From assembly GCA_963930655.1 (NCBI GenBank), contig OZ005607.1, positions 16,262,374-16,326,373 on the forward strand: DNA of 64,000 nt, read 5' to 3'. The notes beneath the pieces are model-generated. The model was not told where the DNA came from. It was given only the letters and a program-made list of their open reading frames with translations, and made no database searches. The translations under genes and the position numbers were made by a program. Positions 20,961 to 31,460 of this stretch are shown here, one piece after another. The DNA comes from Myrica gale. Taxonomy: Eukaryota; Streptophyta; Magnoliopsida; Fagales; Myricaceae. The stretch's first letter is position 1; every line of letters begins with the position of its first letter.

Positions 20961-21159
20961 CTATAGCAAAGGGGGGGCGGAATGGGCTGGGCCTGGGTCA
21001 CTTGAGGGGCTGGATCCAAAGGGGGGGCAGAATGGGCTGGGCCTAATAGGAGGGCCTGCCCACAAAGAAAAATACATATATAAAAAAAAAAAATTTACAA
21101 AACCAAGGGGTGGCAGCCGCCCACGCTTGCCACCCCCTCCCTCCGCCTCTGTGTCTATG

Positions 21160-22010
21160 GGCTGGGTTCACCTTCACAAGTCCAAAACGTTTTTTAAAAG
21201 GGACGGTCAAAGGTTCAGAATTGCATCCAATATGGAGCAATGTTCTACTGTAATTCCTCTTCTCAATGAAGTCATCTTCTTTTAGATGGACGACGTCGTT
21301 CATTCCAATTGATGACTTGGTGGCAAACGAGGACTCTAAAACGACTACAGAGACGACGAAATTTTAGTTTTGGATGAGACGCTGTCAATATTCCACTCGT
21401 CTTCTTCCTCCGACTCATTGTAGCGCCTGTAGCTAGTCACTGTTTTCTTTCTGCATTGCTTCTTGCTTTGGAAATTCTGTCCTAGAGGACTGCTCGACAC
21501 CTTCAAACCCCGTTGGTGCACTAACTTCTGTCTGGATCACTTCTTGATGTTAAAGGGACTGGGAACAGAATGTTCCCCAGTAAAATCCTTCTGTCATATC
21601 CTCCAAATTTCCAGTGTATTGCAATCCTTCAATGGTGACACGGCACAAGTCACACCCCGGTTGATGAATGCTTCTGATGTGATTGAAATAAGCGATACTC
21701 GAAGCCGAACCCGAACCGAGAATTTGTCAAAGAACTGTATTCTCGATTCGCTTGAGTAATTGTCCCGCACTACCCTCGGCTTCTCCTTCTTCATTCTCAA
21801 GTTCTCAACAACGGCGCTCTGATACCACTAATGGAAAAAGCCAAACCTATGATCTATAGGAAGTCACCTTGTGACTCTTAAATCTAGGAGGCACCGAATG
21901 CTTTAAAACTCGTGTGTTTTTATGTTTTTAATGAGTTCATACGTTTTCAACGATAAACATGCACTGTTTATATATATAGAACATGTTTGTCGATTTGGAA
22001 GGTGTGCAAC
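21160..22010 (-). other. Decayed LTR-retrotransposon-like remnant with tRNA-Met-type PBS
   Basis: On the minus strand at 21828-21816 the sequence reads GTGGTATCAGAGC, the initiator-tRNA-Met primer-binding site common in plant LTR retrotransposons. Sequence to its right (21829-22010, continuing at 29464 after the copia insertion) would then be the LTR. The putative LTR edge lacks a clear terminal CA, so the assignment is weak. A minus-strand frame near 21290-21450 encodes a Ser/Glu-rich stretch with TSYRRYNESEEEDEWN, of unknown origin. Confidence 0.4.
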
Positions 22011-22577
22011 TGATAGTTTATATATGCGGAATTAAATTATAAACAAACAACATGTTTTCAACAAAACATCATCCAGGATTTATGATTACAATTTTGGATT
22101 CGATTTCATACCTGACACGGGAATTTAGGAATCTACAAACCTTAAGCCGCTTTACGATCCAATCCAAAGCTCCAGCAATTCAGAACAGCAACTCAGATGT
22201 GTTGCCTCCTAAGGGATTTATGTCACTCTTTCGTTATTGGGATTTTCCTAATAGGTTCTGATGGCCAACCCCTTGAATATAACAATTATATTTATAGGCC
22301 TTGGAAAAACCCTAGAAAGAGCATGAGACATAGGATCCTTAGGGATCTCAAATTCCAGCCGTAGGATAACACTGAAGAACTTTTCTTCTAATACAATTAG
22401 GGCTTCTACTAATTACAATCAAGTCCATCAACATATTGTAATTGACCCCTGGAATTTAAGATTATTGCAAATATGCCCCTTTTACATACAATTAATTCCT
22501 TCCACCATACTATATTCCATATGAGATATTAGGACCGAATTAATCAATTTGGTTATCGAGGGCACATAATTCTAACA
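22011..22577 (-). repeat. Copia 3' LTR
   Basis: 567 bp. In element orientation it starts TGTTAGAATTATGTGCCC and ends TAAACTATCA. It is followed inward by the polypurine tract. Confidence 0.93.
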
Positions 22578-22592
22578 ATCTCCCACTTGCCC
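22578..22592 (-). promoter_or_regulatory. Copia polypurine tract
   Basis: In element orientation GGGCAAGTGGGAGAT directly abuts the 3' LTR. This is the expected plus-strand DNA priming site. Confidence 0.8.
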
Positions 22593-23341
22593 TCAGAACC
22601 AAATATCACCGTCATGTCCCTATCTCATGTAAACTTGATTTCTTAGTTCATAATTCAGTTGGACCACAAAACAATTTTGAAATATATATCATATACTTTT
22701 ATGTATTCATAAAATAGTTTTGTAAAACACTCCGGCCGGATTCTTTTTGGTCCAACTCTTTCATGAACACTAACTGAATATACTGTCTTTCCAAAAGACT
22801 GGTGGATTCCTTGTTGAGCATTCATACCACTCAATCATCACGCACACAACCCAACATGTCCAGATATAGTCCTGAATGAACATCACCGGTTGACAATATC
22901 AAAGTTGTGTACACAATTCATGAATAAATACAAACCTCTCAGGTCTAAGGACAATACCGAATTGTGATAGAACAACCTTTAACCTGACAGTGATCATTTC
23001 CAAAAGGTGTTCTTAATCGGATCATGTTCAGTGTATGTACTTGTTACATGACACTCACTCGTTTGCTTAAGGTCATACCTCAATGATGGAATCAATCATT
23101 CTCCGCACAACAAGTGTAGACTTTATGTTACAAAAGTCTAGAACACTTTCAGGCTTACAAGGAACTGAAAAATCATTATTCCCTGCCTTTGATTCATTAA
23201 TCTCTAGCATGATTTTTCTACAATGTTACCTGAACAAATTTACATACATAACATCTCATGTTACGTATAAACCCATAACAACAATAAATATATGTGAGAA
23301 ACAAATAAACTTTTATTATCATATAATAAAGAAATAAAACG
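22593..23341 (-). other. Copia 3' non-coding region
   Basis: About 750 bp between the polyprotein stop and the polypurine tract. No conserved frame. Diverged matches recur at 30216-30966 (second copy) and, in the opposite orientation, near 45990-46290. Confidence 0.7.
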
Positions 23342-26300
23342 TCAAACCCAATCATACATATATCTCAAACCCATATCATTAATATGTTTCTCAAACACTT
23401 TCTGAGATAAAGGTTTTGTAAATGGATCAGCTAAATTATCAGCTGATGCAACTTTCACCATTTTGATATCACCTCTGGATATGATATCACGTATTAGGTG
23501 AAAACGACGTTCTATGTGCTTTGTCCTTTGATGAGACCTTGGTTCCACTGCCTGTGCAATTGCACCATTATTATCGCAGTATAAGGGAATAGGTGCCTCA
23601 ATCGAAGGGACAACTTCAAGTTCTTGAAGGAACTTACGAATCCACACAGCTTCCTTTGCGGCTTCACTTGCAGCAACATATTCTGCCTCAGTTGTAGAAT
23701 CAGCAGTAGTACTTTGCTTGAAACTTCTCCAACTAAATGCTCCTTTGCCAATAAGGAACACAAATCCGGACGTTGATCTTCTATTATCAATATCTGATTG
23801 GAAATCCGAATCTGTATATCCTTGGACAGTCAGATCCTCACCGCCATACACTAAGAAATAGTGTTTTGTATTTCTCAAATACCTGAGGATATGTTTCACT
23901 GCTGACCAATGTTCTGGACCTGGATTGGATTGATATCTACTCACAACGCTAACTGCGTGACTGATATCAGGCCTAGTGCAAAGCATAGCATACATGAGAC
24001 TCCCTACAGCCGAAGCATAATGGCAGTTACTCATCTTCTCTCTTTCTTCAGGTGTTTTTGGACACATTTGCTTAGAGAGATGAATTCCATGTCTAAAGGG
24101 TAGAAACCCTTTCTTGGAATTTACCATGCTAAATCTAGCCAATATCCTGTCAATATAATTGACCTGTGAAAGACCCAATAATCTTTTCTTTCGGTCTTTA
24201 AACACTTTGATCCCGAGTATGTAGGATGCTTCCCCAAGGTCCTTCATTGAAAATTGGTTAGACAACCACATTTTCACAGATGACAAAGCCCCTACATCAT
24301 TCCCAATGAGTAGTATGTCATCTACATAAAGAACCAAAAAAGTAATAGCACTCCCACTAACCTTCTTGTAGACACAAGGTTCATCCATGTTTTGTGAGAA
24401 ACCAAACATTTTGATTGACTCGTCAAAACGGATGTTCTAACAACGTGATGCTTGTTTTAGGCCATAAATGGATTTCTCCAATTTGCATACTTTCGATTCA
24501 TTTTCCCGAGATATGAAACCTTCTGGCTGGTCCATATAAATTTCTTCATGGATATACCCATTCAAAAATGCGGTTTTCACATCCATCTGCCATATCTCAT
24601 AATCATAGTATGCCACAATCGCTAATAGAATCCTTATGGACTTTAGCATGGCTACAGGTGAAAAGGTTTCCTCATAATCAATACCAGCCTTTTGAGTATA
24701 CCCTTTTGCCACCAGCCTAGCTTTAAAGGTCTCTACCTTTCCTGTTGGTCCAAGTTTCCTTTTGTAGACCCATTTGCAACCTATATGCTTAATGCCTTCT
24801 GGTTTGTCTACCAAGGTCCATACCTTGTTGGAAAACATGGAGTCCATCTCTGATTCCATGGCCACATGCCAATGCTTAGCATCTTTGTCATTAACAGCCT
24901 CTGTATAACCACAAGGATCAATCTCCAGTCCCTCAGATTCCATTTGGTAAATCTCATTTAACAAATTGAATTTTACTGGAGGTCTTATAATCCTTTTACT
25001 ACGACGAGGCTCCTGTGTCTCAACAGGTTCACTTTGATCAATGGGAGCAACCATTTGATCCTCATTGTTCTCGTTCTGCACAGTCACTGTACTATCTCTT
25101 TGCTCATCAAGAGCAACTCTACTCTCGGTTTCATTCAAACTATAATCCTCTTCAAGAAAAGTAGCATTTCTGCTAACAAACACTTTGTTTTCATTAGGAT
25201 TATAAAAGTAGAAACCAGTAGTCATTTTGGGATAGCCTACAAATAGGCATCTATCAGTCCTTGATCCCAGTTTATCCACATTAAACCTTTTAACATGAGC
25301 TGGACAACCCCATATCTTAAAATGACTAAGACTTGGCTTCTTGCCAGTCCATAACTCATATGGGGTATTAGGAACTGATTTTGTAGGGATCCTGTTTAAC
25401 AAGTAAACAGCGGTCTCCAAAGCATGTCCCCAAAATGATATGGGCAACTCAGATATGCTCATCATGGAACGAACCATATCCAATAGGGTTCTATTCCTTC
25501 TCTCTGCAACACCATTATGTTGTGGTGTGCCTGGTGGTGTGAGTTGAGATATGATTCCATTATCTTTAAGATAATCTTTAAAATCATCCAAGAGGTATTC
25601 GCCTCCCCGATCGGAGCGAATCATTTTAATGGACTTTCCAATCTGTTTCTCAACTTCATTGTGGAATTCCTTGAACTTTTCAAAAGATTCCGATTTATGC
25701 TTCATCAGGTATAGATAACCATACCTGGAATAATCATCAATGAAAGTAATGAAATAAGAGAAACCTCCTCTTGCCATGTGGTTGAAGGGACCACAAACAT
25801 CAGTATGTATCAATCCTAATACTTCTGTGGCTCTTATTCCTTTTCCTGTAAAAGGACTTTTGGTCATCTTTCCTTGCAAGCAGGGCTCACAGATTGGATA
25901 GAGCTCAATTTTTAGAAATTGCAATGGCCCATCCCTTACCAATCTATTGATCCTATCAATATTGGCATGACCAAGTCTTAGATGCCACAAGTAGGTTGGA
26001 TTAACATCCCTCTTCCTTTTAAGGGATAACACACTGGAATCATCATTCTCAACATTATTCAAAGAATTATCAACATTTAAAAGATAAAGACCATCACAAA
26101 TAATTCCAGAAGCAACAAATTTATTTTGAAACTTTATAATAAGTTTTGAATTGAAAAGAAACGAATATCCAGATAAAACAAGTTTCGAAACAGAAATCAA
26201 ATTTCTACGTACTTCTGGAACATAAAGACAATCTTCTAGAATCAAAATTCTATTATTCGATAATTCTAAACTAAACACTCCGATGGCAGTCGCTGCAACA

Positions 26301-27313
26301 GTTGCACCCGTCCCCATCTTAAGGATCAGCTCCCCTTCATGGAGCTTTCTGGTCTCCTTGAACCCCTGCAACATATTGCAGATGTGAGATGTAGAACCAG
26401 AATCCACACACCATGAATTAAATGGACCATCCATTAAATTCAATTCAATTACAAGCATATTAGACACACCTTCAGAAGGTTTGCCCTTTTTAAGAGAAGC
26501 TAAGTAAACTCGGCAATTTCTCTTCCAGTGACCGGGCTTGCCGCAATGGAAACAATTTCCTTTGCCTTTGTTCTTGTCACCTCCTTTGTTTCCTTGTCCA
26601 CCTTGAACATTCTTTGCTGCCTGAAACCCCTTATTATTTTTCTTGAATTTCTTAAACTTGGGTTTCAGTTTCATAGAGGCATTAGATTTTTCTGTGACCA
26701 TCACAGTAAGTTTGTCCTTCTTGATGAGATCTTGAGCTGACTGCAACATATTGAGCAGCTCTGACAATGTCACACTCATCTTGTTCATATTGTAATTAAG
26801 GACAAACTGATTGAAAGAATCAGGCAGAGATGAAAGTATGGCATCAACTTTTGTGTCACTATCCATCTCAGCTCCCAAAAAATCCAGTTCGTTGATGAAA
26901 GAAATCATCTTCAAGACATGATCCCGAACTGGGCTCCCTTCCACCATTTTGGTGGACATCAGATTCTTCATAGCAGTCTGCCTAGCAGATCTGCTCTACT
27001 CTCCGAACATTTCTTGGAGATGCAACATAGTGCCTGCAGCAGTAGCTATGCCCTCACAATCTTTCTGCAAAACATTTGAGATTGAAGCCATAATATAACA
27101 CTTTGCCATATTATCATCATCATGCCACTTGTTAAAGACTTTCTTTTCTTCCTCAGTGGCATTGTCCAGGGCAAGCTCAGGTGTCTCAGAGGTTAGAACA
27201 TAACCGATCTTATCGGCTGAGAGAACAATCATAAGATTTCTCTTCCAATCAACATAATTCGGTCCTGTCAACCGATTGTCATCCAGAATCCTAGCCAAAG
27301 GATTAAAAGTCAT
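23342..27313 (-). pseudogene. Copia gag-pol polyprotein with two in-frame stops
   Basis: One continuous reading frame of about 1,324 codons from ATG 27313 to the stop at 23344-23342, interrupted by TAG at 26998-26996 (in gag) and TAG at 24439-24437 (in RT). There is no frameshift. Domains in order: gag with zinc knuckle [14 protein letters not shown] (near 26554-26513); protease [12 protein letters not shown] (~26410); integrase with HTDVCGPF and [12 protein letters not shown] (~25815-25700); reverse transcriptase with [11 protein letters not shown] (~24580) and VLYVDDILL (~24330); RNase H with GYTDSDF and ADPFTKPLS near the end. Together these enzymes copy the RNA into DNA and integrate it. 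The stops would truncate gag and separate the C-terminal RT and RNase H parts. Confidence 0.93.
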
Positions 27314-28196
27314 TTTGAATCTGCAAAATCATTCACATATATAATTCCATTAGATTCAGGTTTTTGAATAACTAATGGTACCACCCATCCGAACAATAAA
27401 CAGATATATCACATATATCACAATAATGAAAATATAACATTTATATTTATAATATTCTAAACGGGTATCGAGAACCTCTACCTTACATGCAACAACAAAT
27501 CCATTTTGGTACTCATTGTACACATCTTGTAAAGGCGAATAGCTACTATTCATCAAAATTTACATCATATGCAAAATATTTTAAAAATATTTGTGATTCT
27601 CGATTTACTTTTGGTCTACCTAAATAAACACGTCTTGTACTATTTTAGCACTAGCGTTTATTTGGTTTGTGCATTCCATTATCTAAGTGTGTTCCAAATA
27701 CTTGTGAGTTATGTCACTATTTTAGAAGACATTCCCACTAAGATGTAGACACTTATCTTCCCAAGAGATAAACAAGAAAATTTTACAAAATTAAAATCGG
27801 TTTTATCCATTTTGGCTTCAACAAATTTTAATCAAGTAAAACTCCTATTTATTGATAATAGAGACCATAGGAAAAATTACTATAATTAATCCTATTTAGC
27901 ACCAAAAATTTGAAAAACAAATTTCCAATTATTATTATTATTATTTTTAATTCTGGTCAAACCGGGTCAACCCGGTCAACGGGTCAAACCGATTTGACCC
28001 ATTGACCACCGGTCCGGGTCTAACCCGGCCGGTAATGGGTAACGGTCCGGGTCATACCCGGACCGGATCCTGTCATGGTCCGGGTCTAACCCGGACCTGG
28101 GCTGGGCTACGGGCCCGGGTCCAACCCGTGGCCCTAGCCCCGCATGGGCTGGCCCATGAAGGCCCAGCCCGTGGGAACAGCCCCTTTTTCCTCTCT

Positions 28197-28237
<41 letters not shown>

Positions 28238-28879
28238 AAAATTTCGACCCAGCCCAACTTTTGGGCTGGGCTACTGAACCGGGTAGGGCAAACAATGCCC
28301 TACCCGTTTGGCCCAAGCGGGCGACCCGGGGATCTCATCCCTGGGCGCCGCTCGTGGCCTTCGGGAGGGAGGACAGCGGCCAGCGCTGCTGGCCGCCGTC
28401 TGCCACTGGCTGGCCACGTCCGGCCAGTCCCATGCCGGACGTTGGCCGGCCTTGCCATCGGCGGCCACCGTGCAGCCTACCGGCGAGCGGTTGCCGCCGT
28501 TTTGGGCTATTTCTTTCACACCCGTGTCTCACACGGGTGTGCTGGTGGTGGTCCACGGCCTTATGGCCGTCGGACCTCCACCTGTTCCGGTCAGGAGGTT
28601 GCACCGGTCCCACCGGATGCATCTCCGGCCAGTGGTGTGGCGGCTGCCGTCCTAATAGCCGCCGGACATATTTTGAAGAGAAAAATTTTTTTCTCACGAA
28701 CAGTTCATAATTATTTATAAAACAAATTTTATATAACAACACTTGACACAGTCAATCGAGTTTAATAAAATTATGTACTGTTCACTTGAATAGTAACAGA
28801 AAAATTATCGGGTTTTGATTCTCTATCAAAATTTAGCAAAGTTCATTTAATCCAACAATTGCAATCATGTGAACCTAAC
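27314..28879 (-). other. Long copia leader with GC-rich block and 35-base homopolymer
   Basis: About 1.57 kb separates the PBS from the gag ATG, long for copia. It contains a strongly GC-rich block (28010-28660) with repeated CCGGGTC/GACCCGG palindromic motifs. A 35-base run of T on the plus strand lies at 28199-28233, that is poly(A) in element sense. The remainder is AT-rich. Open frames on both strands in the GC-rich part are compositional. The block looks unlike the rest of the element and may be acquired sequence. Confidence 0.75.
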
Positions 28880-28892
28880 GCTCTGATACCAC
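28880..28892 (-). promoter_or_regulatory. Copia primer-binding site
   Basis: In element orientation GTGGTATCAGAGC directly follows the 5' LTR (which ends ...TATCA). It is complementary to the 3' end of initiator tRNA-Met and primes minus-strand DNA synthesis. Confidence 0.9.
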
Positions 28893-29458
28893 TGATAGTT
28901 TATATATGCGGAATTAAATTATAAACAAACAACATGTTTTCAACAAAACATCATCCAGGATTTATGATTACAATTTCGGATTCGATTTCATACCTGACAC
29001 GGGAATTTAGGAATCTACAAACCTTAAGCCGCTTTACGATCCAATCCAAAGCTCCAGCAATTCAGAACAGCAACTCAGATGTGTTGCCTCCTAAGGGATT
29101 TATGTCACTCTTTCGTTATTGGGATTTTCCTAATAGGTTCTGATGGCCAACCCCTTGAATATAACAATTATATTTATAGGCCTTGGAAAAACCTAGAAAG
29201 AGCATGAGACATAGGATTCTTAGGGATCTCAAATTCCAGCCGTAGGATAACACTGAAGAACTCTTCTTCTAATACAATTAGGGCTTCTACTAATTACAAT
29301 CAAGTCCATCAACATATTGTAATTGACCCCTGGAATTTAAGATTATTGCAAATATGCCCCTTTTACATACAATTAATTCCTTCCACCATACTATATTCCA
29401 TATGAGATATTAGGACCAAATTAATCAATTTGGTTATCGAGGGCACATAATTCTAACA
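28893..29458 (-). repeat. Copia 5' LTR
   Basis: 566 bp, nearly identical to 22011-22577 (four substitutions and one single-base indel seen by eye). The adjacent GCAAC at 29459-29463 is the right half of the target duplication. Confidence 0.93.
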
Positions 29459-29463
29459 GCAAC

Positions 29464-29655
29464 AAACCAAACTGTTGCAACCTTTCTGTAACATTCGGTA
29501 ATCGAGAAGTCCCAACAGAGAGATACCGCTGTTGGGTTGAGGGTGACCAATGACGTGATCACCCTTCATGTCACCGTTTGGTATCAATGCCAAGCATGAC
29601 ACTGAACTGGTGCCATGTTTCAACAAAAATAAATTGCGAAATTATAGGGCACCCT
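29464..29655. other. Spacer between two copia copies
   Basis: Sequence that was contiguous with 21829-22010 before the full-length copia inserted. No gene seen. Confidence 0.5.
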
Positions 29656-31245
29656 TGATAGTTTATGCAGAATTAAACTATAAACAAACAACATGTTTTC
29701 AACAAAACATCAATCAAGATTATGATTACAATTTCAGATTCGATTCCATACCTAACACAGGAATATAGGAACCTACAAACCTTAAGCCGCTTTACGATCC
29801 AATCCAAAGCTCCAGCAATTCAGAACAATAACTCCTAAGGGATTTATGTCACTATCTCGTTATCGGGATTTCTCTATTAGGTTCTGATGACCAACCCCTT
29901 GAATATAACAATTATATTTATAGACCTTGGAAAACCCTAGAAAGAGCATGAGACATATGATCCTTAGGGATCTCAAATTCCAGCTGTAGGATAACACTGG
30001 AGAACTCTTCTTCTAATACAATCAGAGCTTCTACTAATTACAATCAAGTCCATCAACATATTGTAATTGACCTCTGGAATTTGAGATTATTGCAAATATG
30101 CCCATTTACATACAATTAATTCCATCCACCATACTATATTCCATATGAGATATTAAAACTGAATTAATCAATTTGGTTATCGATGGCACATAATTCTAAC
30201 AATCTCCCACTTGCCCTCAGAACCAAATATCACCGTCATGTCCCTATCTCATATAAACTTGATTTCTTAGTTCATAACTCAATTGGACCACAAAACAATT
30301 TTGAAATATATATCATATACTTTTATGTATTCATAAAATAGTTTTGTAAAAACACTCCGGCAGGATTTCTTTTGGTCCAACTCTTTCACGAACACTAACT
30401 GAATATACTGTATTTCCAAAAGACTGGTGGATTCCTTGTTGATCATTCATATCACTCAGTTATCACGCACACAACCAAACATGTCCAGATATAGTCCTGA
30501 ATAAACATCACCGGTTGACAATATCAAAGCATGTGGACAAAATTCATGAATAAATACAAACCTCTCAGGTCTAAAGACAATACTGAATTGTGATAGAACA
30601 ACCTTTAACCTGACAGTGATCATTTCCAAAAGGTGTTCTTAATCGGATCCTGTTCAGTGTATGTACTTGTTACATGACACACACTCGTCTGTTTAAGGTC
30701 ATACCTCAATGATGAAATCAATCATTCTCCGCACAACAAGTGTAGACTTTATGTTACAAAAGTCTAGAACAATTTCAGGCTTACAAGGGACTGAAAAATC
30801 ATTATTCCCTGTCTTTGATTCATTAATCTCTACCATGATTTTTCTACAATGTTACCTAAACAAATTTACATACATAACATCTCATGTTACGTATAAACCC
30901 ATAACAACAATAATATATGTGAGAAACAAATAAACTTTTATTATCAGATAATAAAGAAATAAAACATCAAACCCAATCATACATATATCTCAAACCCATA
31001 TCCTTAATATGTTTCTCAAACACTTTCTGAGATAAAGGTTTTGTAAATGGATCAGCTAAATTATCAGCTGATGCAACCTTCACCATTGTGATATCATCTT
31101 TGGATATGATATCACGTATTAGGTGAAAACTACGCTCTATGTGCTTTGTCCTTTGATGAGACATTGGTTCCACTGCCTGTGCAATTGCACCATTGTTATC
31201 GCAGTATAAGGGAATATGCGCCTCAATTGATGGGACAACTTCAAG
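29656..31245 (-). mobile_element. Truncated second copia of the same family
   Basis: A diverged 3' LTR (29656-30201, about 546 bp with internal deletions) is followed by the same polypurine tract and 3' non-coding region. Next comes only the last ~93 codons of the polyprotein (minus strand, 31245-30967): RNase H end with PLYCDNNGAIAQAV and ADPFTKPLSQKVFEKH. Homology stops abruptly at about 31245 against an unrelated element. It has the same orientation as the full-length copy and is visibly older. Confidence 0.9.
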
Positions 31246-31460
31246 GGTGGATGTAGGCGGGTTTGCCAAACCACCTAAAAATCAAGTGTTTGCTTCTCTT
31301 ACCAATCTCTTTACTTTTAGCACGTATTTACACTTGTTGCATATTATGTACTTGTGGAAATTAGTAGTTACTTTGCAAACACGTCTTTGGGGGTTTTAAG
31401 CGAAAAGTTTAGAAAATCAATTCACCCCCTCTTGGGTTGCCTTAATCCTAGGACTCACAC
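31246..31460 (+). repeat. LTR 3' end of a SIRE-like copia remnant
   Basis: AT-rich sequence ending with TTCACCCCCTCTTGGG, a phrase typical of the LTR 3' ends of SIRE/Maximus-type plant copia elements. A similar phrase recurs at 34491. The left edge is lost at the junction with the truncated copia. Confidence 0.5.

Larger units (their letters stand above)
16253..21151 (-). mobile_element. Complete hAT element, 4899 bp
   Basis: The termini are CAGTGGCGGAACCAG on the left and CAGAGGCGGAGGGAG on the opposite strand at the right. A perfect 8-bp target duplication TGTCTATG lies at 16245-16252 and 21152-21159. Transcribed on the minus strand, it holds a transposase frame (18793-16409) and a GC-rich tandem-repeat block upstream of it. 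The structure is that of an autonomous hAT of the plant ZMYM1-like/DUF4371 group, but one in-frame stop interrupts the transposase. A truncated relative starts at 63053. Confidence 0.92.
22011..29458 (-). mobile_element. Full-length Ty1/copia retrotransposon, 7448 bp
   Basis: Two near-identical LTRs (22011-22577 and 28893-29458), a PBS and PPT in the right places, a gag-pol frame on the minus strand, and a perfect 5-bp target duplication GCAAC at 22006-22010 and 29459-29463. Comparing the LTRs by eye I count four substitutions, all transitions, and one single-base indel over ~566 bp, so the insertion is recent. Two in-frame stops interrupt the polyprotein, so this copy is probably not autonomous now. 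The domain order PR-INT-RT-RH is that of copia. Confidence 0.95.

Noticed and set aside
14811..21159. One large element from the CCGGCACCGGGTGCC region to the right end of the hAT
   Set aside because: The TGTCTATG duplication delimits the hAT to 16253-21151, and I could not find matching outer ends for anything larger.
21816..21828. tRNA gene at the GTGGTATCAGAGC sequences (also 28880-28892)
   Set aside because: Only the tRNA-complementary primer-binding site is present. There is no cloverleaf around it; one copy abuts a proven LTR.
28144..28742. Several overlapping open frames of 115-188 codons on both strands
   Set aside because: They lie in the GC-rich copia leader with homopolymer-encoded Phe or Lys runs. 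No domain and no conserved frame.
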